Source of the DNA: Campylobacter troglodytis
GTDB lineage: Bacteria > Campylobacterota > Campylobacteria > Campylobacterales > Campylobacteraceae
Assembly (NCBI RefSeq): GCF_006864425.1
Contig: NZ_QHLI01000019.1
Span: 1 to 45,872, forward strand
Length of the DNA stretch: 45,872 bases
Direction: 5' to 3'
Below the pieces are notes generated by a model that saw nothing but the letters and a program-made list of their open reading frames with translations, was not told the DNA's origin and did no database searches. This document shows positions 33,318 through 41,701 of the stretch, piece after piece; position 1 is the first letter of the stretch; each line of letters opens with the position of its first letter. The position numbers and the translations under genes were made by a program.

Positions 33318-34216
33318 TTACCCCTTATTTTTTGTCAATACATTGTATATCACTACTTCGCCATTTTCACCCACCTTGCCACTTGCATTGATTGTCCTAC
33401 CGTCATCAGATTCTAGTTTGATTGCTAGTGATTCGCCTAGTTTGTAGCCTTGTGTAATGATGTGTAAATTCACATCGCTTTCTATTTTGGAATTTGTTTT
33501 TATTTTCTTGCAATCCTTTCCATAGCTAAAATACATTTCAAGGATTTCTTTAGATTCTACTCGTGATTTTGTCCTTTCTATCCCCTCCCACTCTCCTATA
33601 AACCTCAAAGGCAGTTTAAATTCAACAGCGATATATCCCTTATTTATATCTTCATTTGTGAGTTGAATTTTTTGCGAGGCTTTGTTGTTTGCCTCGTGCT
33701 TATTTGTCAAGGGAATAAAAGATAAATTCAACAAGCAAGGCTTGATTAAGCCTTGTTTTGCTTGATTTATAAACACTTTCTTTTGTCTGATTTATGAGAT
33801 CTTCACTTAAATTTGTCCTTATGGTTATAGTGTTACCGTCTAATTTTGATCTGCTTTTTTGAAGTTGATTGTAACAAAATATGCTTAGTTCTTGTGAGTG
33901 TTGATTATAGCAAAAAATGGGTGTGTCTTTTGTGATCTTGCCTTTGCTTTCTTGTTCTAAATCTTTTAACTTTATGCCCTTGCTTCGAGTTTCTATTTCC
34001 TTTAACTTTATACCACTTAGGTGAATTTCAAACTTGAATTTAAAACTTGTCCGCTAAATTTATATGATTTATGTGAATTTCAAAGTTGCCATTATTATTT
34101 CCCTCATTGTTGAAAGTATCTACTTCTTCTTTAACCCTTATTTTTATGCCAAAGCAACTGTGAACTTTGTTTGGTTTTAAGGTGGTTTGTAGGGTGTAGG
34201 GCTTGTTGCTCGGCAT
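33318..34216 (-). pseudogene. Frameshifted adaptor-like gene upstream of Tae4
   Basis: ATG 34216 follows AAGGAG and reads PSNKPYTLQTTLKPNKV, then CFGIKIRVKEEVDTF to a stop at 34040. A +1 shift leads to KFEIHLSGIKLKEIE through LEQESKGKITKDTPIFCYN and NTITIRTNLSEDLINQTK. A further shift near 33776 leads to the intact C-terminal frame (33318-33776), which contains IQLTNEDINKGYIAVEF and ends VVIYNVLTKNKG. Blocks are duplicated internally (FEIHINHINL, FEIHLSGIKL). It may be a pseudogene or separate short ORFs. Position before Tae4 suggests a chaperone or spike-adaptor role. No family recognised. Confidence 0.6.
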
Positions 34217-34477
34217 TAAAACTCCTTTAAATTTAAAGCATTTTTAAATGAACCGTTTGCATTTATTAGTAGCATTTTTTAGTGTTTCTTGCTACTAGCA
34301 AACTTTTGATTCGATACGCTACCAAGCTTAGACTTATTTTTTAAAAAGCTTAAAACCTAGCTTATCTAAAATGAAGCTTCTTTATTAAAATGACAAGCTC
34401 AGCTTATAAATAGATATTTTTTTAAAAAGCATCAATTTTAACAAGTACTTGTTTTAAAAACACTTAAACGCATTAAA

Positions 34478-35110
34478 TTATTCTTTTTTCGCGTTTCTTT
34501 CCTTTAAAATAGCGATTATTTCATTTAAGCTTAAATTCTTATCCGCCAAAAGCACACAAAGATGAAAAAGCAAATCAGCCCCCTCGTTTAAAAGCTCGTT
34601 TTTATCGCCACAAACAGCGGCAAGTGCCGTCTCAACGCCCTCTTCGCCAACCTTTTGAGCGATTCTCTTTGTGCCTTTGGCAAAAAGCTCGCTTGTGTAG
34701 GATTTGCCTATGTCGCCATTTTTGCGTGAATTTATGAGCCTTTCAAGCCGTGATAAAAAGACAAAATCGCCCTTTTTGCTCGTTTCCTCAAAGCAAGAAA
34801 TGCTTCCTGTATGGCAGATTGCTCCCACGGGACTTGCAAGCACTAAAAGAGTGTCTTTATCGCAGTCAAGCCCCATTTCTACTATATTTAGATAATGTCC
34901 GCTTTCCTCGCCCTTAAGCCAAAGCCTTTGTTTCGTGCGTGAGTAAAAAACTACTTTGCCTTGTTTTAGGCTTTCACGCAAAGCCTCTTCGTTCATATAG
35001 CCAAGCATTAGCACTTCGCTAGTTTTAAAATCTTGCACGATGACGGGCAAGAGATTATTTACCTTACCCCAAGCTATGCTAGATATAAATTCATCTTGAT
35101 TTGTTAGCAT
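34478..35110 (-). CDS. hisIE: Bifunctional phosphoribosyl-AMP cyclohydrolase / phosphoribosyl-ATP pyrophosphatase
   Basis: 210 residues. Residues ~1-110 are the cyclohydrolase: LPVIVQDFKTSEVLMLGYMN, FYSRTKQRLWLKGEESGHYL, and zinc ligands in GLDCDKDTLL and GAICHTGSISCF. Residues ~118-210 are the pyrophosphatase helical domain: LINSRKNGDIGKSYTSELF, KVGEEGVETALAAV and NEGADLLFHLCVLL with its acidic metal sites. It performs steps 2 and 3 of histidine synthesis. It lies 389 bases downstream of hisF on the same strand. Confidence 0.95.
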   Translation of the reverse strand: MLTNQDEFISSIAWGKVNNLLPVIVQDFKTSEVLMLGYMNEEALRESLKQGKVVFYSRTKQRLWLKGEESGHYLNIVEMGLDCDKDTLLVLASPVGAICHTGSISCFEETSKKGDFVFLSRLERLINSRKNGDIGKSYTSELFAKGTKRIAQKVGEEGVETALAAVCGDKNELLNEGADLLFHLCVLLADKNLSLNEIIAILKERNAKKE

Positions 35111-35499
35111 TCATTGTCCTTTTTTAATAAATAAAATTTTACTCTTTTAAATTTTAACTAAGGCAAAAATTCAAAAAATTCACATTAAATTTCATTCAAA
35201 ATCAAATTAAAAATTCACAAACTTCACTTAAAACAAAGGCGAAAATTCACGCTTGCGTGAATTTTCCATTAAATTAAATCAAAGGTGCAGTATTTGGGGC
35301 TAAATCGCTTATGTAAGGCGAAGGCTAGACTAACAGCGGTAGCGGTCTGCCGAGCCTTGTAGAAGTGATTTTTCGCCGAAAGACGAACCAGCCGAATTCA
35401 AAAAGCCCACAAAAAGAGCTAAAATTCACAAAAAAACACTCAAATTCAAGCCAAAATTCACAAAGCAAACACCCAAAATCACAAAGCCTAAAATTCAAG
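35111..35499. other. Spacer between hisF and hisIE
   Basis: 389 bases with many AAAATTCAC words and one strong hairpin (35241-35266). A 62-codon ORF overlapping the hisF 3' end is Phe/Cys-rich and not credible. CTAGACTAACAGCGGTAGCGGTC near 35323 is more GC-rich than its surroundings; its origin is unknown. Confidence 0.5.
35241..35266. terminator. Perfect 12-bp hairpin between hisF and hisIE
   Basis: GAAAATTCACGC and GCGTGAATTTTC are exact inverted repeats around TT. On the minus strand only a weak T-rich stretch follows, so it may terminate or attenuate read-through from hisF to hisIE. Confidence 0.45.
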
Positions 35500-36267
35500 C
35501 TAAACACGAACACTTATATTATTTTCTTTTAAATAGCCCTTAAGCTCAGCTACATCCACAAGTCTTTTATGAAACACACTAGCCGCCAAAGCCCCATCAG
35601 CTCCCACCTTGAAAGCATCCAAAAAATGTTCAGCCTTCCCAGCTCCACCACTTGCTATGAGCGGCACGCAGCAAATCTCACGCACAGCGGCTAATTGCTC
35701 TAAATCATAGCCCCTTCTCATCCCGTCTTGATTCATCATATTTAGCACTATTTCACCAGCTCCTCGGTTTGCTGCCTCTTTTATCCACTCAAGCGTGAAT
35801 TTACCGCTATCTTTCGTGGTTTTTTCCTCACCTGTGTAGGCAAAGACCCTTAAATTTCCGCTCTCGTCCTTGTAGCTATCAACGCCCACCACCACGCACT
35901 GCACCCCAAAGCTCTTGGCAAGGCGTTCTATTAACTCTGGCTCCTTTAAGGCTGGCGAATTTATGGAGATTTTATCCGCTCCGTTTGCTAAAAGCTCGGC
36001 TGCATCGGCTTCGCTTTTTATGCCCCCTGCTACGCAAAAGGGGATATTTATGTGTTTTGCCACCTCGCTAACCCACTCACACCTTACTCTGCCTTGCCTA
36101 GCACTTGCTACTATGTCGTAAAACACCAATTCATCGATGCCACACTGAGAGTAATACCTCGCAAGCTCGACTATGTCTCCCATATCCTCGTGGTTTTTAA
36201 ACTGAACGCCCTTTACTACGCGACCGTCTTTTACATCCAAACAGGCTATTATTCTTTTTGTAAGCAT
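35500..36267 (-). CDS. hisF: Imidazole glycerol phosphate synthase, cyclase subunit
   Basis: 255 residues, complete (beta/alpha)8 barrel. N-terminal [23 protein letters not shown] with catalytic Asp11; [30 protein letters not shown] for the first phosphate site; [21 protein letters not shown] with catalytic Asp near 130-140; and [13 protein letters not shown] for the second phosphate site. With HisH (not in this window) it makes IGP and AICAR. Its first ~25 codons are duplicated in the scar at 38.5-38.6 kb. Confidence 0.96.
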   Translation of the reverse strand: MLTKRIIACLDVKDGRVVKGVQFKNHEDMGDIVELARYYSQCGIDELVFYDIVASARQGRVRCEWVSEVAKHINIPFCVAGGIKSEADAAELLANGADKISINSPALKEPELIERLAKSFGVQCVVVGVDSYKDESGNLRVFAYTGEEKTTKDSGKFTLEWIKEAANRGAGEIVLNMMNQDGMRRGYDLEQLAAVREICCVPLIASGGAGKAEHFLDAFKVGADGALAASVFHKRLVDVAELKGYLKENNISVRV

Positions 36268-36303
36268 TTTTTGTCCTTTAAGATTTGAATGACAAAAGTC
36301 TTT

Positions 36304-37092
36304 TTAAAAACTCCAATTTGCCCTTATCCACGCTAAAATTTCCCTAGTGTCGCAATTATGATCTGGGCTTAAAATGCCAAGGATTTTAAAGGCTTCAAGG
36401 ACAAATTCTTTATCTTTGTAGTCTAAAATCAAATAAGCACATTCGTTTTGCCCTGCTACCCTGCCAAGCAAGGGCTGCTTGTATTTATCCTCTAAATGCG
36501 TAATGGGAAAACACACATAAAGCATAGGCTGAATGCCCACAGCATTTTGCTTTTCTTTGATGATGATTTCAATAGAAAATCGATCGTTTAAAGATTCTTT
36601 ATTTCGCCAGATGAGATATGGTAAATTTATTGTCCTTAATGAAAACATAGACGAATAATGAGATTGAAACAATGGTTGTAATTCTTGCGTTCGTATTTCA
36701 AACCGTGAATCCAAAAAATAGCTTACTTGCTCTAAAAAATCAAGCAAATTATCAAGCTCCCTTACACTCACAATGCCCCAGTACGCAAAGTAAAACAAAT
36801 ACTCGCTTAATTCATAAAGTGCCCTGGGTTTCTTTGTGTCCTTGTCCTTTGCACGGAAAAATTCGCTTTCCTGTAATTTTGTTAAAGCTAACTTTTCCTT
36901 GTCGCTTTTGTCCGCATCATAGCCTATTTGCCATTCTATATAATGCTTTTGCGCAAAAGGAACTTGCCTTGTAGAAATGGGTAAGCCGTATTCATAAAAG
37001 CTATTTCGTTCTTTCACACGCACCTTGCTACTTTGAGTAGTGAGTGGAAGTTCTACTACAATTTGGGGCTTTTGAAGTTTAGCGATTTTCAT
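36304..37092 (-). CDS. Putative type II restriction endonuclease
   Basis: 262 residues from ATG 37092, which overlaps the methyltransferase 3' end by 14 bases. No named nuclease family is recognised. Features: KIAKLQKPQIVVELPLTT at the start, GLPISTRQVPFAQKHYIEWQIGYDADKSDKE, and SIEIIIKEKQNAVGIQPML, where an E-x(n)-E-x-K pattern could form a PD-(D/E)xK-like site. The assignment rests mainly on tight coupling to a type II N6-adenine methyltransferase. It lies 36 bases upstream of hisF. Confidence 0.6.
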   Translation of the reverse strand: MKIAKLQKPQIVVELPLTTQSSKVRVKERNSFYEYGLPISTRQVPFAQKHYIEWQIGYDADKSDKEKLALTKLQESEFFRAKDKDTKKPRALYELSEYLFYFAYWGIVSVRELDNLLDFLEQVSYFLDSRFEIRTQELQPLFQSHYSSMFSLRTINLPYLIWRNKESLNDRFSIEIIIKEKQNAVGIQPMLYVCFPITHLEDKYKQPLLGRVAGQNECAYLILDYKDKEFVLEAFKILGILSPDHNCDTREILAWIRANWSF

Positions 37093-38314
37093 AATGAACC
37101 CCCAGCAAATTCTCAAAATAATGCGTAATTTCAGGGCTTAAACACTTTGAATTTGAAGCCTTGATAAAGTCCTTTTCAAGCCTTTTAAAGCCCTTAAAAT
37201 CAATCATCACATCGCAATTTCCAAAATAATAAGGCACATTTTTTAAAATTTGCTTAAACACATCCACATAGCAGTAAAGGCTATACTTCTTAGGCTCGAT
37301 ATAAACGGCATTTGCACAGTCTTTGTCGATAAAGGTTTTGCTTCTGCGAAGGGCGTTTATATCACGCAAGGTGTAAAACATAGCGATTTTTTGAGAGTCT
37401 AAAATGCGTTTTTTGTTTGGATATTTGTCAATAAATTTGCTAATAAATTCATAATCATTCAAACAAAATGCCTTGTTTTCAGCTGTTTTAAAGCTGTAAT
37501 GTTTAATAAATTCATAGCTAATGCCCTCTGTGCTTCGCTCGTAAAGGGCTATGATAATGGGGAAAAAGCCAAGAGAATTTGGGCAAAAAATTTGCGAACT
37601 AATGATAAGTGAATTTTTAAGCTTATAATTTGCAAAAAATGCCCTCAAAGCCTTGAAATTACTCTCTTTGATGAGATAAGAAAGAGGATGCAAAACGCAA
37701 ATATAATCAGCCTTTAATTTCTCAAAAGAAAGCAAAAAGCTCATTCCCAAATCCCTTTTTTTAAGCTCTTTATCCACGCTACACTCGTCATTTTTAAGGC
37801 TTTTTTGCACTATGGAGGTTTTATCATTATAAGGGGGATTTCCTATGATAACTAGCTTTGAGCCTTCTTTAATGTCAAAATTTGCCCTACTTACATTTAC
37901 GAGTGAGTTTTTGTGTAAAAATTTGGGTGGATTTTTTGAGTTTGAAAAGTTTTGCCTAGCTATTTTTAAGGCTTCTTCATCTATGTCTATGCCGATTTTT
38001 TCTTTAAATTCAAGGCTTTTTACACTTTTTGTATTTAAATTCAAGGTTTTTTGCATCTTTTTTTCTTTAAATTCAAAGCCCTCTTCGCCTTGACTTTTTA
38101 AATCTTTTTTGCCTTGAACTTTTAAGCCTTGCAAAACATCATCTCGCAAAAAATTCCCATATCCACAAGAACTATCAAGCAAGGTCAAGTCCTTTAACTT
38201 CACGCTTGACAAGTCATTTAAAAGCATATCATAAACAGTTTTCACCACAAAATCAGGCGTGTAAAAACTACCTAAATTCAAGGCTTTTATCTTATCTAAA
38301 TGCGTTTGCGACAT
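37079..38314 (-). CDS. Type II N6-adenine DNA methyltransferase
   Basis: 411 residues. Motif X/I region GSFYTPDFVVKTVYDML then LLDSSCGYGNFL (SAM binding, ~46-55), acidic loop IGIDIDEEALKIA, and motif IV NPPY at 159-162, typical of gamma-type adenine methylases. Residues ~64-106 are an unusual Lys/Glu/Gln-rich insert (LKVQGKKDLKSQGEEGFEF and onward) built from short repeats; it falls between motif I and the acidic loop, where the family normally has only a few residues. The C-terminal part presumably recognises the target. It protects DNA from the neighbouring nuclease. Confidence 0.85.
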   Translation of the reverse strand: MSQTHLDKIKALNLGSFYTPDFVVKTVYDMLLNDLSSVKLKDLTLLDSSCGYGNFLRDDVLQGLKVQGKKDLKSQGEEGFEFKEKKMQKTLNLNTKSVKSLEFKEKIGIDIDEEALKIARQNFSNSKNPPKFLHKNSLVNVSRANFDIKEGSKLVIIGNPPYNDKTSIVQKSLKNDECSVDKELKKRDLGMSFLLSFEKLKADYICVLHPLSYLIKESNFKALRAFFANYKLKNSLIISSQIFCPNSLGFFPIIIALYERSTEGISYEFIKHYSFKTAENKAFCLNDYEFISKFIDKYPNKKRILDSQKIAMFYTLRDINALRRSKTFIDKDCANAVYIEPKKYSLYCYVDVFKQILKNVPYYFGNCDVMIDFKGFKRLEKDFIKASNSKCLSPEITHYFENLLGVHYENR

Positions 38315-38396
38315 ATTTGTCCCTTGAGAATTTTCATTTCATTATACATAATTTTGGCTTAAAAGCTAAGTGAAGTTCGCCTTAAGTCCTTGAATG

Positions 38397-38597
38397 CCTT
38401 TCATTCAAACACTCTATCCCATCTTTAACGCTAAAAACATTATCTAGCAAGGCTTTACCTACTATGACACCACTGCAAGGTCATTTTAAAGCCTTTAAAT
38501 CACTTAGTGAGCTTAGATACTCAATTTTCAACCAAACGCCCTTTACCACGCGTCCGTCTTTTACATCCAAACAGGCTATTATTCTTTTTGTAAGCAT
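38397..38597 (-). pseudogene. hisF'-'hisA chimeric scar
   Basis: From 38597 the minus strand reads [20 protein letters not shown], identical to the hisF start. It then becomes, near 38525, SLSDLKALK, a stop, [19 protein letters not shown] and DGIECL, the end of HisA with a few substitutions. So the 5' end of hisF is joined to the 3' end of hisA in the reverse of their operon order, as at the junction of a tandem duplication. Confidence 0.85.
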
Positions 38598-38649
38598 TTA
38601 AGTCCTTTGGTTTTTGAATTTTTACGAGCCAAAATATAACTCCCTAAAT

Positions 38650-39382
38650 CTAGGCGGAGTGCAAGAGCCATTTGAAGAGGTTTTGTTCTATGTTAAAAAC
38701 GCTTTGTCCTTCCATTTGTTGCCTCGTAATCCAATGAATGTCATTATCCGCAATGCGCGAAAAACGCCACTTGTCCGTTGAAAATATCAAAATGAATGAC
38801 AAGGGTTTGAATTTGCGAGCTCTCATACACGGCTTTTGCCTCACGCACTTTGTGTTCTTTTATATCATTTATGCCTTGAAATCCGCTTTGCACTTCTATA
38901 CGCCACTTTTTGCCCAAATTGTCAATCTCCAAATCGGCTTTTGGTGTGCGTTTAAATGTATCAAGCGATGAAAAATCATCCTCGCCTATACTTTGTATCG
39001 TTTCTTGCGAAACGGCAAAAATATCAGCTATCGCCCCCTTAAAATACTCCAAAATCAAATACCCACGCACCCAACTAAAATACACCTCTTCTTTTCGTCT
39101 GCCTTGATTATTAAGTTTATTTAGAATTTGATTGTTTTTAAGCAGGTCATAGGCGTTAAAAAGTTTATCTTGCAAAAACTCTTCTATATCGCAGGGCTAA
39201 TAATACACGCCATTTAGCCTACGAAAAATTTCACAAAGCCTAACATTTAGCAAATCAATATAAGTAAAATCTATATTTGCCACAAGATCTTTTGCACTTA
39301 AAAATTCTCTAAATTTCGCTTGTGAGCCAAAGCCCAAAGCGTTACGGTAATCTTTAAAATCATTTACACTAAACATTTTCAA
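38650..39382 (-). pseudogene. Decayed restriction endonuclease beside the C5 methyltransferase
   Basis: From ATG 39382 (14-base overlap with the methylase) the frame reads MFSVNDFKDYRNALGFGSQA to NGVYY and meets a TAG at 39197-39199. The same frame continues IEEFLQDKLFNAYDLLKNN, WVRGYLILEYFKGAIADIF, and KADLEIDNLGKKWRIEVQSGFQ (D...E.Q, a possible nuclease core), to a TGA at 38744. A +1 shift near 38765 would continue RIADNDIHWITRQQMEGQS through FKWLLHSA to 38650. One nonsense and one frameshift lesion mean it is probably inactive. Confidence 0.75.
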
Positions 39383-40499
39383 ATCCTTGTAGTGCCCTAA
39401 AATACTCTTGCACAGCCCTTGCCAAGGCTATACTAAGAAGTGGTGGCACGGCATTGCCTATCTGCAATCTTTTTGCACTCTCACTTCCCACAAAGATAAA
39501 ATCATCAGGAAAGCTTTGTAATCTCGCCCCTTCCCTAATGCTTAAAGCCCTAGAATCTCGTGGATGAATGCACCGAGAGCTACTTGGTGTAGCAAAATTT
39601 CGAGTGATTGTGGGTGCAGATTGCTGCCACCACATTTTCGCATAGGTGTTTGTGTAGCCTGATTTTGGGCGAATGTGTGCGGGCAAGTCATCTTTGCATT
39701 GTCCATCTTTGAGAGTTTGCATTATTTTGATTAAATTTGGATTGTTTTTGGGGCTACTATGTTCGCTTAACTTTGTATCCTTTCTAACAAAGTGCAAAAA
39801 TTCATTGTTTGGCTCACACAAAAAGCCCTTATCATTGCCATTTTCTCCACTTTTTATATGGGGTAAATCACATAAGGCATTTTCAAGCGTGATAAATTTT
39901 GCTAAATCGTTTGCATTATTAGAATGCGTGGGCTTTGGAAAGATAAAATCTTTTTTACAAAATTCGCGTAAAATCCCTACAACAAAAACCCTCTCACGCA
40001 TTTGTGGCACACCAAAATGCACGGCATTTAAAATTTGATGAAAAATTTTGTAGCCCAAATTCTCAAATTCCTTGCAAATTTGCTTAAAAAGCTCCCTTTT
40101 TTGCATAGAAATTAGCCCTACGACATTTTCAAATACAAAGATTTGTGGTTTTAAAATGCCTAGAATTCTTAGATATTCCTCAAACAAATGAGCCCTTTTG
40201 TCCATTTTTCTTTTGCCAAGAGTAGAATAGCTTTGACAAGGCGGACCCCCTAACAGAATATCTATTTTTTCGTAACTTAAAAGCGTTTTTTCGTCAAGAT
40301 CTTTTATGTCGCAGTGCAAAATTTGGGCGTTTTTGTGATTTTGCTTGTAGCTTGAAAGAGCGTCTTTGTCAAGATCGTTTGCAAAAATAAGCTTAAAAAA
40401 ATCATTGTGATAAAAGCCGTAGCTAAGCCCACCAGCCCCACAAAAAATATCAGCAACGCTAAGTAGATTGTTTGTAGGGGTATTGTTTGCGTTTCGCAT
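39369..40499 (-). CDS. DNA (cytosine-5-)-methyltransferase
   Basis: 376 residues with the ordered motifs of the family: DIFCGAGGLSYGF (motif I, 18-30), LLGGPPCQSYSTLGKR with catalytic Cys88 (motif IV), FVFENVVGL (motif VI), MRERVFVVG (motif VIII), and RLQIGNAVPPLLSIALA (motif X) near the end. The target-recognition region lies between about 220 and 310. It probably belongs to a type II system whose nuclease, directly downstream, is broken, leaving an orphan methylase. It follows hisA by about 45 bases. Confidence 0.92.
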   Translation of the reverse strand: MRNANNTPTNNLLSVADIFCGAGGLSYGFYHNDFFKLIFANDLDKDALSSYKQNHKNAQILHCDIKDLDEKTLLSYEKIDILLGGPPCQSYSTLGKRKMDKRAHLFEEYLRILGILKPQIFVFENVVGLISMQKRELFKQICKEFENLGYKIFHQILNAVHFGVPQMRERVFVVGILREFCKKDFIFPKPTHSNNANDLAKFITLENALCDLPHIKSGENGNDKGFLCEPNNEFLHFVRKDTKLSEHSSPKNNPNLIKIMQTLKDGQCKDDLPAHIRPKSGYTNTYAKMWWQQSAPTITRNFATPSSSRCIHPRDSRALSIREGARLQSFPDDFIFVGSESAKRLQIGNAVPPLLSIALARAVQEYFRALQGFENV

Positions 40500-40544
40500 T
40501 TTTATCCTTTATTGAAACTTAAATTTAGCATAATTTCGTGTTTT

Positions 40545-41276
40545 TCATTTCAAACACTCAATCCCCTCTTTCACGCTAAAAACCTTATCTAGCAAGGCTT
40601 TGCCTACGATGACACCGCTGCAAAGCCCTTTTAAAGCCTTTAAGTCATTTAGTGAGCTTACTCCGCCTGAGGCTTGAATTTTAATGTGCGGGAAAATCTC
40701 GCTTACAAGTCTATAAAGCCTCACATTTGCCCCGCTCATAGTGCCGTCCCTTGAAATATCCGTGCATAGTATGTTTTCTAGCCCGTGTTCAGCGTAAAAT
40801 TCAAGCACTTCGGGTAGTTTTTTATCACTTTCTTCTTGCCAAGCATTTATGGCTATGATGAATTCTTTATCCTTTGGCACGACATCAAGGGCAAGGCAGA
40901 TTTGATGGGCTGGAAATTCACGCAAAATTTCAACGCAAAGTGTGGGATTGTGAATAGCCAAAGAGCCTATGACAACGCGGCTAGCACCTGCATCAAGCAA
41001 GGCTTTTATCTCACTTTTGCTGCGTATGCCCCCACCCACTTGAATTTTAGCACTTACGCTCTCACACAGAGCTTTAATGAGCCTAATTTGCCTTTTGGCT
41101 GGTTCTTTTGCCCCGCTTAAATCCACTATATGAAGCCATTTTGCTCCGTCTTTGGCATACTCTTTTAGCTTTTTAATAGGCTCAAATTCATAGCTTTGAA
41201 CCCTTTTGTAATCGCCCTTAAAAAGCCTGACAACCTTGCCGTCTATTAAGTCTAGTGCTGGTATTAAAATACTCAT
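40545..41276 (-). CDS. hisA: ProFAR isomerase, histidine biosynthesis
   Basis: 243 residues, full (beta/alpha)8 barrel. N-terminal [20 protein letters not shown] with catalytic Asp8; [26 protein letters not shown] (first phosphate site); [19 protein letters not shown] with catalytic Asp near 130; and [18 protein letters not shown] (second site). It catalyses the step before HisF/HisH. The 3' end is duplicated in the scar at 38.4-38.5 kb. It is now separated from hisF by ~4.3 kb of restriction-modification genes. Confidence 0.95.
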   Translation of the reverse strand: MSILIPALDLIDGKVVRLFKGDYKRVQSYEFEPIKKLKEYAKDGAKWLHIVDLSGAKEPAKRQIRLIKALCESVSAKIQVGGGIRSKSEIKALLDAGASRVVIGSLAIHNPTLCVEILREFPAHQICLALDVVPKDKEFIIAINAWQEESDKKLPEVLEFYAEHGLENILCTDISRDGTMSGANVRLYRLVSEIFPHIKIQASGGVSSLNDLKALKGLCSGVIVGKALLDKVFSVKEGIECLK

Positions 41277-41701
41277 TTTTTATCCTTTCAATGTAGGCTA
41301 AAATACTAACACAAAAGGTGTAAAAAGTCAAAGTTAGCTAAAAGTATCAATCGCCAAAAGTATTATTAAGGGCTGAATTTAACTATCCTATACTTGCTTT
41401 TGGTTTTATCATTTTTGAATTTACTGTGTAATTTTTAAAAGGATTTTTTGTGCTATGATTACTATCTTAGAGGCTACAAAAATGAGCTTTTTTGCAAAAA
41501 TATGGCTAAATTTAAAATAAACTTAAGCTTTACAAGGTTAAAATTATCAATTAGATATTTTAAGATCTTTAAATGCCTTGTCATTTTGTAACCAAAAATA
41601 GATCTTTTATCTTAGAAATCTTTTTTGAACTTGTAAATGATAAAATTATAATAACGTCTTTAAAGAGTAATTTTATGTTTTAAGGAGAAGAATTTTTATA
41701 A
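41277..41701. promoter_or_regulatory. Divergent control region of hisA and thrS
   Basis: 425 bases between divergent genes with no credible ORF. Towards thrS, AAAATTATAATAACG gives a TATAAT at 41647-41652, and AAGGAGAAG (41682) is the thrS Shine-Dalgarno. Towards hisA, AAAGGATA precedes the ATG. I see no T-box, which is expected to be absent in this phylum. Confidence 0.55.

Noticed and set aside
35303-35345. CTTCGCCTTAC match to the hairpin-insert core near 35317 (minus strand)
   Set aside because: Only 11 bases match; the right arm CTCGTAAC is absent, so I do not count it as a member of the insert family.
35325-35513. 62-codon ORF overlapping the end of hisF
   Set aside because: Composition is Phe/Cys/Leu-rich with no Shine-Dalgarno; it arises from repeated AAATTCAC words read in reverse.
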